Under the pieces are notes generated by a model, which worked only from the letters and a program-made list of their open reading frames with translations, was not told the origin of the DNA and did not search any database. From Erythrophleum ivorense (taxonomy: Eukaryota > Streptophyta > Magnoliopsida > Fabales > Fabaceae), in contig JAIUCV010000655.1 in the NCBI GenBank assembly GCA_026724425.1, positions 248,001-312,000 of the forward strand: a stretch of DNA of 64,000 nt, written 5' to 3'. The translations under genes were made by a program, and so were the position numbers. How positions within the stretch are numbered: the stretch's first letter is position 1; the number at the start of each line of letters is the position of its first letter. Below, in pieces: positions 24,506 through 36,300 of the stretch.

Positions 24506-26706
24506 TATTTCTGGTTCTTCTTATCTTTTAAAATGCAAGGGATTCTGTATGCTCAAATCACTTTCGTCTTTCGTGGTTTGTGCTGTCTAGTTATTATATC
24601 AGGGGGCAGTAATTTATTCGTTTCCCCCATCCTTGTTGGCCTGAATTCTGTTGAAGGATGTGTAGGTGGCTAGGTGCTCAACAGGGTGTTTGTTGAGTTG
24701 GGCTACATCTTATAATTCTATGAAAATATATTTACTAATGAATAACAAATTTTTTCTTGATCGTATCCCTTGTCAAAATTTCTCGTAAAAATATTATTTT
24801 CATCATCGAAGTTTTCAATCTCTTTCCAAAGGCTAATAATGCCAACGCCTAGGCAAATTGTTCTAACAGAACACGTGTATGGACAAAAGGTGACCTCATC
24901 TCTTCCCCTTTGGACCGAAACTTTGAAAAAAAATATCAAATTGAAATCTCAAAAAATTCGGAAAATCCTGCGGCATCTACATTGAATCTTAACCGTAATC
25001 CTAAAATAACACTTTTGACAAATTTAAAATATACTTAAACGTATATTGGAGTGTAACATCAGTTCATTTTTGTGCTATGGAATAAAAAATTAGATAATCA
25101 AGTTCAATTTGATTTGGATTGATTCGAATAAATAAAATTAGTGACTAAAATAATTAAACCAAATCGAAATTGTTTTATTAAAAAAACTAAATTTAATCGA
25201 TTTTTCATTTCTAGTACAATATTTAAATAGTAATTTATCAAAATAAGGCTTATTATATGTACCAATAATATTATTATTTTTATCTACATCATACTATATT
25301 TAATCATATATATTTTAAAATAAACAAATTCAATTGATTTAATTAGTGATTTAAGGATTAAACTAGTGATGTGATTTAATTGACTAATTCCTTCAGTAGT
25401 TAATATTCGGTTGAATTTCAATAACTAGGATTTTAATGTTAATTTGTTGCTTATTATGATTTAAATATAATTTGAGAAATCATGATTTATTCTTATTATT
25501 ATAAGAGACTAATTGATCACATCAACGATTTTTTTCTTTCTTTTGTTTCCTTGGAACAAGAAGAGCCTAAGGTTAAGAAAAACTAAATAGTAACATGATA
25601 AGCGAAAGAAAATTCCTAAAAATTATTAGCAATAAGATTACTCAAACCTTTAAAAACCTATTAAGCTCATATAAGTCTAAAGAAAGAAGACAGGCTGTGG
25701 TTAACAATTTAATTTGCACACTGATTGTCTTCTAATCACGCATGAGTGAAAATAATTTATTACCAAAGGTCTACCCAATTTTTAATTCCGATTATGATAT
25801 GATTGTAATCAAAATATTTGTTTCTTTTATTGGAGATGACACTTAATATGCTTTTGCAATCAATTTTTATTATTACCTTGTAGTGACTATCTCTCAAAGC
25901 AATCTCAAAACTCAAGAGGATACCTTGGAGTTGTTCACAAGCTATTTGAACCTTTGCATGCACCATTTGCATTGATTTTGACCCATCCATATGGAGGGGT
26001 GTCCAAGCAACGTGCTTCCATATGCAAATCCAACCATTATACCTATCTAACGTGAAAGTGTATGCAGCAATAATATCTTACATGATGATTAACTTAATTG
26101 GATAGAATGGATAATTGAAATTATCATCGTGCATACTTTATTCATCCAATGCCACGTTAGCTAACACATAATGAATGTGATTTGCCAATCTTTGTTCGAA
26201 ATATGTGAAAAGTTCTGACTCATGAGCACATCAATTTGGGTTTGAGTAAAATTTTAATTGTAAAAAAAATATAATTAAACATAAAAATTATCAAATTTAA
26301 TGTACATGCCAAAATTTATTTTGGTTTAATGTAAATTTCTATTTTCTTAAAAATATTTGAACCCTTCATGTTTTGAATTTGTTATTCAAGAAAATTGTAA
26401 AAATATATTATGACTTGAATTTCAAAATCTCACGTTCTCTACCATTTCGTCGGAAAAATAATAGGGAGAAACAATTTTGAAGGAGAAGAAAGTATATATT
26501 TTCGCATATATGTTAAATGCTGGCTGGATCAAACTGACCCGACCCAATACTCGTCGGAAGGGAGAGAAAAAGATTTTGTCAAGATAGATTTAAAAAAAAA
26601 GAAAGAAAGAAAGGAGTCCACATGTAAATTCCCACTCCCAGTTCGGCTTCAACCTAGTTGAAGTGGAACGCCAGAATTAGCAGACGCACAATTTTAATCA
26701 AAAAGC
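24506..26706. other. intergenic DNA with a retroelement RNase H remnant
   Basis: The only recognisable coding trace is the - strand RNase H-like fragment at about 25740-26035, listed separately. The rest is AT-rich with no supported gene. The last 100 bases are the likely promoter and leader of CLPR3. Confidence 0.5.
25740..26035 (-). pseudogene. RNase H-like (RVT_3) fragment of a LINE-type element
   Basis: On the - strand one frame carries the typical N-terminal phrase GWVKINANGACKGS, and another frame continues with ALRDSHYKVIIKIDCKSI. The second is the conserved strand pair of the RNase H-like domain found at the 3' end of plant L1 LINEs. A frameshift separates the two, so the fragment is dead. 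No poly(A) tail or target duplication was found. Confidence 0.6.
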
Positions 26707-29700
26707 ATGGCTACAAATTTGCGGGTGCCAATGGCCACTTCGATGCCGACTTCATCTTCTTCTTCTCAGTTGCCTGGAAGGAGAAATCTTAGGACTTCCT
26801 GCTCAATTAATGCCGGAAACAAAGCCAAAATTGCCATACCCCCTATCAACCCTAAAGACCCCTTTCTTTCGAAGCTTGCTTCTGTAGCTGCCACTTCTCC
26901 GGAGACGTTGCTTAACCGTCCCATGAACTCTGAAATCCCTCCTTATTTGGACATATTTGAGGCCCCCAAGCTCATGGCTACTCCCGCCCAAGTAATATCT
27001 CTTTCGCTTACTATACAGTCACAAATGTAAAATTTATCATCAATTAGGTTTTCTGGTAAATGGTTTTGTTCAAGGTTCTCTTTTTTAGGGAAAGTATTAT
27101 CTGCTGACACATAAAACTGTGAGTATCATCCCCAAAAGGGGTAAATAGCGTCGATAGAATATGGTTGGAGGCTAGGATGGTTACAAAACACCTATGGCAT
27201 CCTTTGCTGAAGTAGTCTTGATCAACTATGAGTTCAATAGTTTCGTGGCTTAACTGTTTGTGACTACTTTCTTTCTGTATTGCTGCTGGTCATGTTTATT
27301 TGTTCGAGTAACACAATTGTCTGCTGCAAATAGGTGGAGAGATCTGTTTCATACAATGAACACCGTCCTAGAAGGCCTCCGCCTGATTTGCCTTCGCTGC
27401 TTCTTCATGGTAGAATAGTTTATATTGGCATGCCTGTAAGTGCTAACTTATGCTTCCAATTCCATATGCATTTGTTCTTTCCGTTTTATCATATGCTATG
27501 ACTCATTTTACTCTCTATTATAAAATATATTTCTGAGAGTATGTTAGTTGAAAATTTCATTCCCTTGCTATCTATATGAGAGATCGTTGAGTGAGAAGTT
27601 TTAGCCTTTTAATCATTGAAAGGTTGAACAAAATATTGCAATATTGGTTATTGATAGACTAAAATGTTAATTGGGAATTAAACTGAATCTCTTGTAATAT
27701 TTTGAGCCTCAGACTGATTGAAGGAGATAGTGAGGAGAAAATTTGACGTCTGGGAGATTTTCTAAACCTTAACATTAACAATGTCGATATCCATTCTTTT
27801 ATGCTTCCCTCGTGCACTTCTTGGATTCATCTGGGAATGATTCTGACTTCATGTATTTCCATCTCTTCTGTAGCATGTGTTATTTCTCTGCTACTGTTTC
27901 TATATCTTGCATTTTGGTGCCAATTATATTGTTTATGACTGCAGTATTTTACTACTGCGATTTGTACAAGCCGTTATGACTCTGTATTTCTCAGTTGGTG
28001 CCAGCTGTCACAGAGCTCATTGTTGCAGAGTTGATGTACCTTCAGTGGATGGATCCCAAAGAACCCATATATATTTATATTAATTCCACAGGAACTACTC
28101 GTGATGATGGTGAAACAGTAAGCATTGCATTTGCTGCCTTCCCAATGATATGAAATATTTATGTTCTATTGATATGTTCTCCATGTTTGCCTATCTATAA
28201 TTTAAGATAATCTATTGAGTTGCCTCCCTCCCATCCGGTCTTTCTGTCTCTCTGATGTATTTTGAATGCTTGCATTCAGGTAGGGATGGAGACAGAAGGT
28301 TTCGCCATTTATGATGCAATGATGCAGTTAAAAAATGAGGTTTGTTTCTTTCCATTTAATATAAATTTTGCATTCTTATATATTTTGTATAAAAATAAAA
28401 AATATATACATTTTGTAGCTGACCCCACTTAGTGGGAAAAGATTTATTATTGTTGTTGTTGTTGTTGTTATATATTGTGTATATCTGTTTTGTTTTTTAA
28501 CTGTTGACGGAAATAATATGATGAGAAATGAATGTGGGCTGCTATGGAAATCTAAAAAATGTGAAGGAGGATGCAACTATTTGTGATGGTAATATTATGG
28601 TAGCCATTGCTGCAGTGTTGTGTTCAAGATTTGTGTTATTGGTAGCTTGGTGGGTGTACCTTGTGCTTACAAGTTACAATTGCATTCATTTATTTGATGT
28701 AGCATTCAGTTTTATTTATTAATGACCTGGCATTTCTGGTTATGACTTAATCTGAGGAACTCATATTCAAACAAGGCTGAAGGACAATAGTTTGCGCAAT
28801 GCTTCACCCTTGCTGAGTCACCTTTTACTTTTCCCTAATATTTGAACATGTCAGTTCCCATATCTCGTTTTTCTACCCTTTGCAGATACACACAGTGGCA
28901 GTTGGAGCGGCTATAGGTCAAGCCTGTCTGCTACTTGCTGCAGGGACCAAGGGTAAACGCTTTATGATGCCACATGCCAAAGGTATGGTTTGGACCATGT
29001 GGTTAACTTAAATTTGCAACTTTGGTCCTTTAATCCTACGTAGACGTGAAATTGTTCTATTGATTTCTTTTTCAGCCATGATTCAGCAGCCTCGTGTTCC
29101 ATCATCTGGTTTGATGCCTGCCAGTGATGTTCTTATTCGTGCACAGGAGGTTGGTCAAATTTGTTATTAGCTGCGTTGCATTTAACATTGCTGGGAATGA
29201 CAATCTTAGCTGGTGTTATATTTTCCCATATTAGTGTTTTTCTGGTTATTGGCAAGTAACATTTTCCAAACATCTAAAGAATTTCTACTTACACCTTCGA
29301 AACCTTTGTTTCTTCTCAAATATTTTGCAGGTGATAATAAACAGGGATACTCTTGTTAAACTACTAGCCACACACACTGAAAATGTGAGTATCATGTGTA
29401 GATTGTGGATGTCATATTTATTCATAAAAGACGAGGCAGAATCTAATGATTTCTTATGTGACCTCTTTTCTGATTATTAGTCAGAGGAGACAGTAGCTAG
29501 GGTGATGAAGAGACCATATTACATGGATTCTACAAAGGCGAAGGAATTTGGGGTCATTGACAAAGTAAGTGCTATTTACATTGTATCATTAGGTTGTCTT
29601 CTTCAGTTTGTACTCCCAAACATGCATGAGGTTTACCGAACTAATGTTGGAATACTATTCCCAGATTCTTTGGCGAGGTCAGGAGAAGGTGATGGCAGAT

Positions 29701-29760
29701 GTTGCTCCTCCTGAGGAGTGGGACAAGGGTGCTGGTATCAAAGTTGTAGATGGATTTTAG
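26707..29760 (+). CDS. CLPR3: ClpR3, inactive subunit of the plastid Clp protease core
   Basis: Nine exons: 26707-26991, 27334-27435, 27995-28117, 28280-28339, 28886-28982, 29076-29149, 29331-29384, 29481-29564, 29665-29760. They encode 324 residues in one frame. The first 35 or so residues, rich in Ser, Thr and Arg, look like a chloroplast transit peptide. The ClpP fold follows. All three catalytic residues of ClpP are replaced: Ser by Gly201 (GAAIGQA), His by Gln in the MIQQP motif, and Asp within KRPYYMD. That defines a ClpR subunit. ClpR3 sits with ClpR1, R2, R4 and ClpP1 in one ring of the stromal Clp core. The INSTGTTRDDGET stretch and the C-terminal extension (ILWRGQEK) match ClpR3 rather than ClpR1, R2 or R4. 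Intron 4 carries an Au-type SINE tail. In Arabidopsis this gene (At1g09130) is not in the At3g055 block, so its position here is a local difference. Confidence 0.92.
28416..28470 (+). mobile_element. 5'-truncated Au-type SINE tail in CLPR3 intron 4
   Basis: The phrase GACCCCACTTAGTGGGA followed by AAAGATTTATTATTG and a (GTT)n run is the typical 3' end of the plant Au SINE family. Only the tail is recognisable, so the copy is truncated or decayed. It lies between exons 4 and 5, away from the splice sites. Confidence 0.65.
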
Positions 29761-32040
29761 TTCCTCTCATTTATGTATCTTGTTACTGTAAGTGAATTCA
29801 TCCTCTCAAATCTTGACACTTGTCATTGCTCAATGTAGAATCATTTGTTGCTTATTTGCAATGGTACTGCATTCCCCTGCCCCCTCTCTTTTTGGGTGGG
29901 TTTAAGGAGGTAGCATATGATGTTTGCAATTTATTCAGTTTTGGCTTTATTAAATAGGTATTTTGATCATTTTTTATTTAAAAAAATAATCTATCTTCTG
30001 GTAAGCCAAATGGGCTGTTAATATTTCAAAAGAAATATCTTACACGGAATGACTTGAGAACGAGGGATGTGGAAAAAGGTCTAAATATGGCAAGCTGAGA
30101 ATTTTCTTTTGCAGTTATAAATGATATGGTGATGGTCCTTGCCTGAAAGATGAGCCAAACAGGCTGAAAGAGTGTTCTAGGATGATTCAGACCAACTTAT
30201 AAACAAAGGAGATGAAACACAGGCTGAAGGAATGGCATGCAAAGGAAACAAGCATATGTGTTGCGATCGTGATTCTGCTAATTTCCCAATCCCGATGCAG
30301 TAATTACATCAATAATATATTTATTATTTGATTCGTAAATTAATAGCAATATTCAAGTAGTAACTTTTCGCACTTCTGAGACCACAAATTTCTTGACTTG
30401 ACTGGCGCTAAAAGTGTTATATCTGGCTTCTTCTTGTGTTCTAGTTCTTGTTCTCGTCATTGATTTCGCGCAATCCTGCCGCTAGACGAGCTTTGAGATC
30501 ATTACAAAATAAATTTGATGACAGCTTCTCTTTGGTCAATACAACTTGTAATACGAGAATGAAGATGTCTAGGTCTAGTGTTTGAACTCATGGTCGATAA
30601 TGGATGGGTTCGAATATCGTACTAAGGCCCAAATCAGCTCCGGCCCAAGTAAACGGCTCGTTTTTATAAGCTTACGGTTAAAAATCATCAAAAAGGAGAC
30701 ATAACAGGTGATGTAAGACAATGATATTTTATTAGTAGACAAGTTCATAGTGACATAAGCCAACGATTATGTAATAGAATTTTATCCACTAAATAAGTAT
30801 CATTAGATTAATTTAATGAATAAGATTTTTCCGTAATAAACATTGATATGTTAGAACTAGTATTTTGAAATGATATTTTTATTAATTTTATTATTATTTA
30901 AAAGGATACTGATATGAAGATTTTTACTTGAAAAGTTACGTACGACATAATACAAAACTATTTTATTCGAATATCAAATAGGTCTGATAACAAAAATACT
31001 TGAACTTATAATTTATGATTGGCCAGATTTTTTTTAGCATTACTTTATTTAAAAATTTATGATCTATAAATAAATATTTGAAACACCTTACGCTGTGTTT
31101 GGATGAGGGAGGAGAAAAATTGAGAGAGAGAAAAGTAGGAAGAAATGTGGGAGAAGAGAAAATTAAAAAAAATGTTTTCTCCCCATACGTTTGGATGGAG
31201 GGAAAGAAAATGTTAAAAAAAATGTTAATTTAATATAATAATAATGTTGTTATCATTTTAACTTTTTGTATATATATATTTTTTAAATAAGAATAATAAA
31301 AGAAATAAAAACTAATTTAAGAAAATGTTTAAATAAAAAAATCATTAAAAAAGCACATTTAAAATTAAAAAATATTTTTAAAAAATAATATTTAAATTAA
31401 TTAAAATTTATTTTATAAAAAAGTATCTATAACTTATTATTTTAATATCATAAATATTAGTATTTATTTTAAAATTTATAAATATTATTTTAATATATAT
31501 TAATTAATTTAAATATAATATATATAAATATAATAAATATTATTTAAATATTATATATAATATTATATATAAAAATATATAAATATTACATATTTAAAAA
31601 TATAATATATATATATACACACACATATGGGCAATGCATTGTGTTGGATATATATGTCCGATAGCAATTTGGCTACAACACTGTTTGATTGTATTTTTTT
31701 TAATTATGTGTAATTTTTTAAAATTATATATAATTTATTAATTTTTATATTAAAAATATATATTATTATTTTGTAAAATATATTAATTAATTTTATAATA
31801 AAATTAATTGTAACATCAATTTTTTAATTAATTAATTAAAATATTTAAAGAATTTTGTTAAATATATATATTATTATTCTTTTATATTCTAACTAACTTG
31901 TAGTCAGATATAGATGTTTATGTTAGTTTTTTCCTCCAAATATTTCCATATTTGAGGATAACAAAAATCAATGAAACTTATTGTACTTTTCTCTTCATTT
32001 TTTTTTTCTTTCCAGTTTTCTCTCCGAATCAAATAGGAGA
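29761..32040. other. intergenic AT-rich DNA with a possible long foldback
   Basis: No gene is supported. CLPR3's 3' UTR occupies the first part. Near 31093 a MITE-like end (CTGTGTTTGGATGAGGGAGG) is followed by GAGAAAA-rich DNA. Its rough complement (CTCTCTCCC, CTCTCCATTCAAGTG) lies at 32041-32155, so a degenerate element of about 1.05 kb may span 31093-32155. The middle (31.2-31.9 kb) is almost pure A/T. Confidence 0.45.
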
Positions 32041-32155
32041 AAATTTTGTTTTCCTCTCTCTCCCTTCCCTTCTCTATACTTTCTCTCCATTCAAGTGAAA
32101 ATTTTGTTTTCCTTTTCCTCCCTTTCCTTCTCTATACTTTCTCTCCATTCAAGTG
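32041..32155. repeat. tandem duplication of a 57-58-bp pyrimidine-rich unit
   Basis: Units 32041-32097 and 32098-32155 both begin AAATTTTGTTTTCC and end TACTTTCTCTCCATTCAAGTG or the same phrase with minor changes. Only a few bases differ between them. The pair directly precedes the copied acyltransferase exon fragment. Confidence 0.85.
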
Positions 32156-32162
32156 CATTGTT

Positions 32163-32200
32163 TTCTTGCTGCAGGGAATGGACATGGCCATTTCAAAATT
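32163..32200 (+). pseudogene. copied fragment: intron 4 acceptor plus start of acyltransferase exon 5
   Basis: This 38-base stretch equals 35191-35228 with one mismatch; the last 34 bases are identical. It includes the CTGCAG acceptor and the first 26 coding bases of exon 5 (GMDMAISK). It lies about 3 kb upstream of the real exon in the same orientation and is fused on its right side to the foldback MITE. It is too short to encode anything alone but carries a complete-looking 3' splice site. Confidence 0.9.
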
Positions 32201-32559
32201 TCAGAACACTTAAAAAGTGTTTTGAGTTTTTTATTTTTGAAAACAAAATTTTATTTTTTTGTTTTGCAAAATACTTCATTAAAAACACATTATCAAACAG
32301 ATTTTTTTGTTTTTTTGTTCTTGAAACACTATAAATTGAAACACTAAAAAACAAAATTTTGTTTTCAAAAACAAAAAACTCAAAACACTTTTTAAGTGTT
32401 CTGAAATTTTTGTTCTACAGAATCAGGTAAAAAACAAAAAACAATTACTTTTTAAAATAATGATTCAAACAGATTTTTTAATTTTTTTGTTCTCAAAAAC
32501 TTGTTCTTGAAAACATATGTTTTGAAAACATTAAAACAAAAACAATTTCAAACAGGCCC
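32199..32559 (-). mobile_element. foldback MITE copy A with 54-bp near-perfect arms
   Basis: Arms 32199-32252 and 32353-32406 are reverse complements at 53 of 54 positions, with a 100-base loop. The right part (32407-32559, ending CAAACAGGCCC) matches in reverse orientation the first part of copy B at 37760. The two are therefore one family, and this copy gained an extra inverted segment. Its left end is replaced by the copied exon fragment. Confidence 0.75.
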
Positions 32560-33374
32560 TAAGTGTACCGGATCACAAAATACCTAACTTTGTAACCCAA
32601 TGAATTAGTAGTGTTCTGATTCTTCAAAACATCATGAATCACCATTTCTAGCCCAAATTATACAATTTCAGCGATTTAGGGGCATGATTTTGGCACTTTT
32701 CCAATTTAACATAATTGAATCAATTGAAAAAATTGCAATGACATACTTCTCCCAACCATCACAATCACAATTTTTATCTTTTTTTTTTCCCTAAATCAAA
32801 TAGAATCATATGTTTTAAATTGTGAATGTGTGATTTATATAACTATGGCTATTATCCTTATAAGATTGTAAGATTACAAATTAATTATATCCTTCTTGAC
32901 AAATTAATATTTCAAAATTCGTAATTATTTTTACTAGTGTTTTTCTGTAGTACTCTGTCAATTAGCCCAGAAAAAAAAAAAAGAGATTCCGCTGGATCGT
33001 CAGTCCATCTAGAGAAAAATATCTGTGCCTCCGTGTCTTAAGTGGGTCAAGTCATTACAAGTGTCGTGTAAAATTGTGGGCCATCTCTATCCAACATCTC
33101 CCGATGGAGCTATCCTTGTGGGCCCGAGCTATTAGGGTTGAAACTTTAAACGTACCTAATCCAAGAAAACCTAGGCCCCAATTCCAAACGCGCATAATGC
33201 GCAAACAGGTTGAGGCTAGACCGACTTCCCTGCGGGTGTTGTCAAGATTTCTCTCGTTCTCGCTCTACACTTGCGCTTGGCTGCTGCACTCCTTCTCAAT
33301 CCAAGGTCCTCCTGTATACAAGTACCAATTCTGACCTTCCAGAATTTTCTCTCCCTTCCTTCGCTTCTGCATCG

Positions 33375-36300
33375 ATGCCGCGTTTTGATCGTGGAGATCT
33401 ATGGAAGAACAAGGCTCGCTCTCTCCAGCTCCAGCTCCGGGACCGTTTCAGAGTCGCCGTCGACCGCCATTGGCGCCACCAGCAGATGTTTATTCCTCAA
33501 GGTTACCTCTCCTCCACTATGCAACGCTGGCTTCGCCGTTTTCGTGCTTTTCGTCAGGAATCCTTGCCTTCTTCTTCCTCTTTCTATCGTAAAACGGGTA
33601 GTCACTTACTTTCTTGTTTCTCACGACCGATCTTGCTTTGCATTTGCTACGCTGTACTTTTTTGATCGGGTCGATTAAGCCTTCACGATGTATAATTCAT
33701 GCATTTGCCACCGCGAGAATTGCTGGCTCGACTTTCTCAATCTCATCATGTTATATATATGCTTGATCCTCCTAATTTTGAGGTCCTACTCGGCTACTCC
33801 TACTGTGCGTTTTGGCCCTCAATTTGTTTCTATGATTCTGACATGAAATGTATTTGGGTGATTAAATATCCACTTTTTTCCTTCTCTCTTCTTGCATATG
33901 TTGCGTTCAAATTCATTATTGTGTTGCGACTTGTGACCCGTCATCAGAGGCGTTGTTTGGACTTATCATCTTGTGAATTTTTATTTCCAGTGAGTAAGGA
34001 CTTCAGTGCTGAAGATTCGGCTCTACTTCGCATGCTGCAAGCTGTGGCTGTTCCTGTACTAGGAAATGTCTGCCATGTGTTTATGACCGGGTTAAACCGT
34101 GTCCAGGTATGCGGATTTCTGTGGTTTTGAGTTAGGCTGCTAACTTCTTTCATTCCTTTCTGCTCTCTACTTTTGCCGTCTGGTATTTGATCTGCTGCTA
34201 TCTGTTACAACAGGTATATGGATTAGAAAAATTGCACGAGCCGTTGCTTCATAGACCCAAAGACACGCCTCTTCTTACGGTATGGGCTAAGGCCTAGAAG
34301 TATAACTTCTGCAATGTATAGTTTGATTAGTTTTACACTTCTTATCATTGAAAAAGTCTTATCTGTAGTTAATTTCTTTATGGTCCCAGTGGCATTCCGC
34401 ACTCCACAGGACACAGCATATTGAAGCTGTCTTGCTCTTTTATAATTCCTGTTCAGGTCAGCAATCATGTGGCTGCCATGGATGATCCGCTTGTTATTGC
34501 TTCGCTACTTCCCCCACATGTTCTCTTGGATGCTCAGAACCTGAGATGGACATTATGTGCAACTGACCGATGTTTTAGAAACCCTGTAACTTCTGCGTTT
34601 TTTCGATCTGTCAAAGTCTTGCCAGTTTCTCGGGGTGATGGAATTTATCAGAAGGTATGAATTTAATAGATACTGTAATGTTTGACTATAATGGGCCTTT
34701 TGTGTCTATGGTTCCTGCTCACTTTTGGTAAAATTTGCAGCCTTTGGTGAAATTCTCTTGGTTTTCTCCTTCTTTCATTTTATCACTTTCTACTGCAGCG
34801 AATTGAATTATTTACTTTCGTTTTATCACTCTCTTGGTGAAACTCTCTTGTTCTGCCCCGAAAATAGATTTGTTGGTGTCTTCAATTAATTACCTGACTT
34901 CAAAGTCACTCTTGAGTCTTGTCGTATGTATTAATGCTTATTGTTTTTGGAGTGTAATCAAACAAAATATGTATATTGAATTAATATTTTGTCTTGAGTG
35001 AATTGCTCTTCCTGATGTAAAATGTATCTTTGGTGGTTTTATCTTAAAAATTGTTATAAGTTGCTCCATCATATTTTCTGTCTTTTCTTCCGTTTGTCTT
35101 TTGCTTCCTAGCTAGGTCTTGCTTTACCATGACCTTCTCCAAACTGGAATCTCTTTTAATATAAAAAATTGAAATTTTATCTAGTTGCTCTTCCTGCTGC
35201 AGGGAATGGACATGGCCATTTCAAAATTGAACCATGGTGGGTGGGTCCACATATTCCCAGAAGGTAGTCGATCACGTGATGGTGGCAAAACCATGGGCTC
35301 TTCCAAGAGAGGTGTTGGGAGGTAACAATCTTCTACGATATTTTGGAGTTCATTACTAACTGAAAATTTTACTTCTCTCAAATTATCAAAGCCACTTGCT
35401 TACTGTTACAATGAAATGGAAAGTAAAATGTAAAACTAGGATGTGCTTTGTGGATTTTCTTTTATTAAAATCATATTCAGTTTTCAGAGATCTATTATTG
35501 TTAAAAGTATCGACTATGGAGTGCATTTCATGCTATATGAAGTATTGAAACTGTTCCCTTGATACCTTCAAAATTGTAATCTTGGCTTTACAGATTTATT
35601 TTTATATTTATAATGTATGATAAATTTTTAGCTTTATTTCCAGAATTATTATTTCCATAAGGTCTCACTTTTAAAGTTCTCAATACATTTGAAGGTATGT
35701 TTCTGCTTGTATTTTATCATTAACTTTAGTGGCCTTGATCAAGACGATTGTTTTTGGTAGAAGTATGTACAACATTGAATTTTTATCCAGTCTCTTTTGA
35801 TTTGCTTTCTTCATTTCTGTTAGGTTAAAACCCTATTTTAGTTTTAGAAGTATATTTAATGTTTCAGATTGATCCTTAAAACATTTTCTTTTGTTTCAAA
35901 TCAGTCCATAAATCTCAAAAACGTTCCAATTAAATCCTTTGGGTTAACTCCATTAACTATGACATGTCATGCTGATGCGGGCAACCCAATTCTAGCTGCC
36001 ATCTGACCTTTTTTATTCCTCTCTCATTCTCTCATTCTCTCTATACTCAGCCTTTTTTTCTTCTCTCTCTTCGCTGTACTCTCTCTCTCTCTCTCTCTTC
36101 AAACAAATTTTCCATGAAGGAAAGTGTAGGAAATCCTCTGCACCTCAAATTTGTAAAGCACATCTTCCACATCTGCATATCGGTGGAATAATCCATAAAC
36201 TTCTACCAAAAAGCAATTTGACCTGGCGCACATGGATGCCACCTAATGCAAACTTGGCACTATACATGCCACATAGGATGCCACGTAAGAGTTAATGGTT

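Noticed and set aside
26803..26991. - strand frame opposite CLPR3 exon 1
   Set aside because: It is the antisense shadow of a proven exon.
33210..33374. Longer N terminus of the acyltransferase from the open upstream frame
   Set aside because: The upstream codons encode no conserved sequence and look like a CT-rich leader. The ATG at 33375 starts the recognisable protein.
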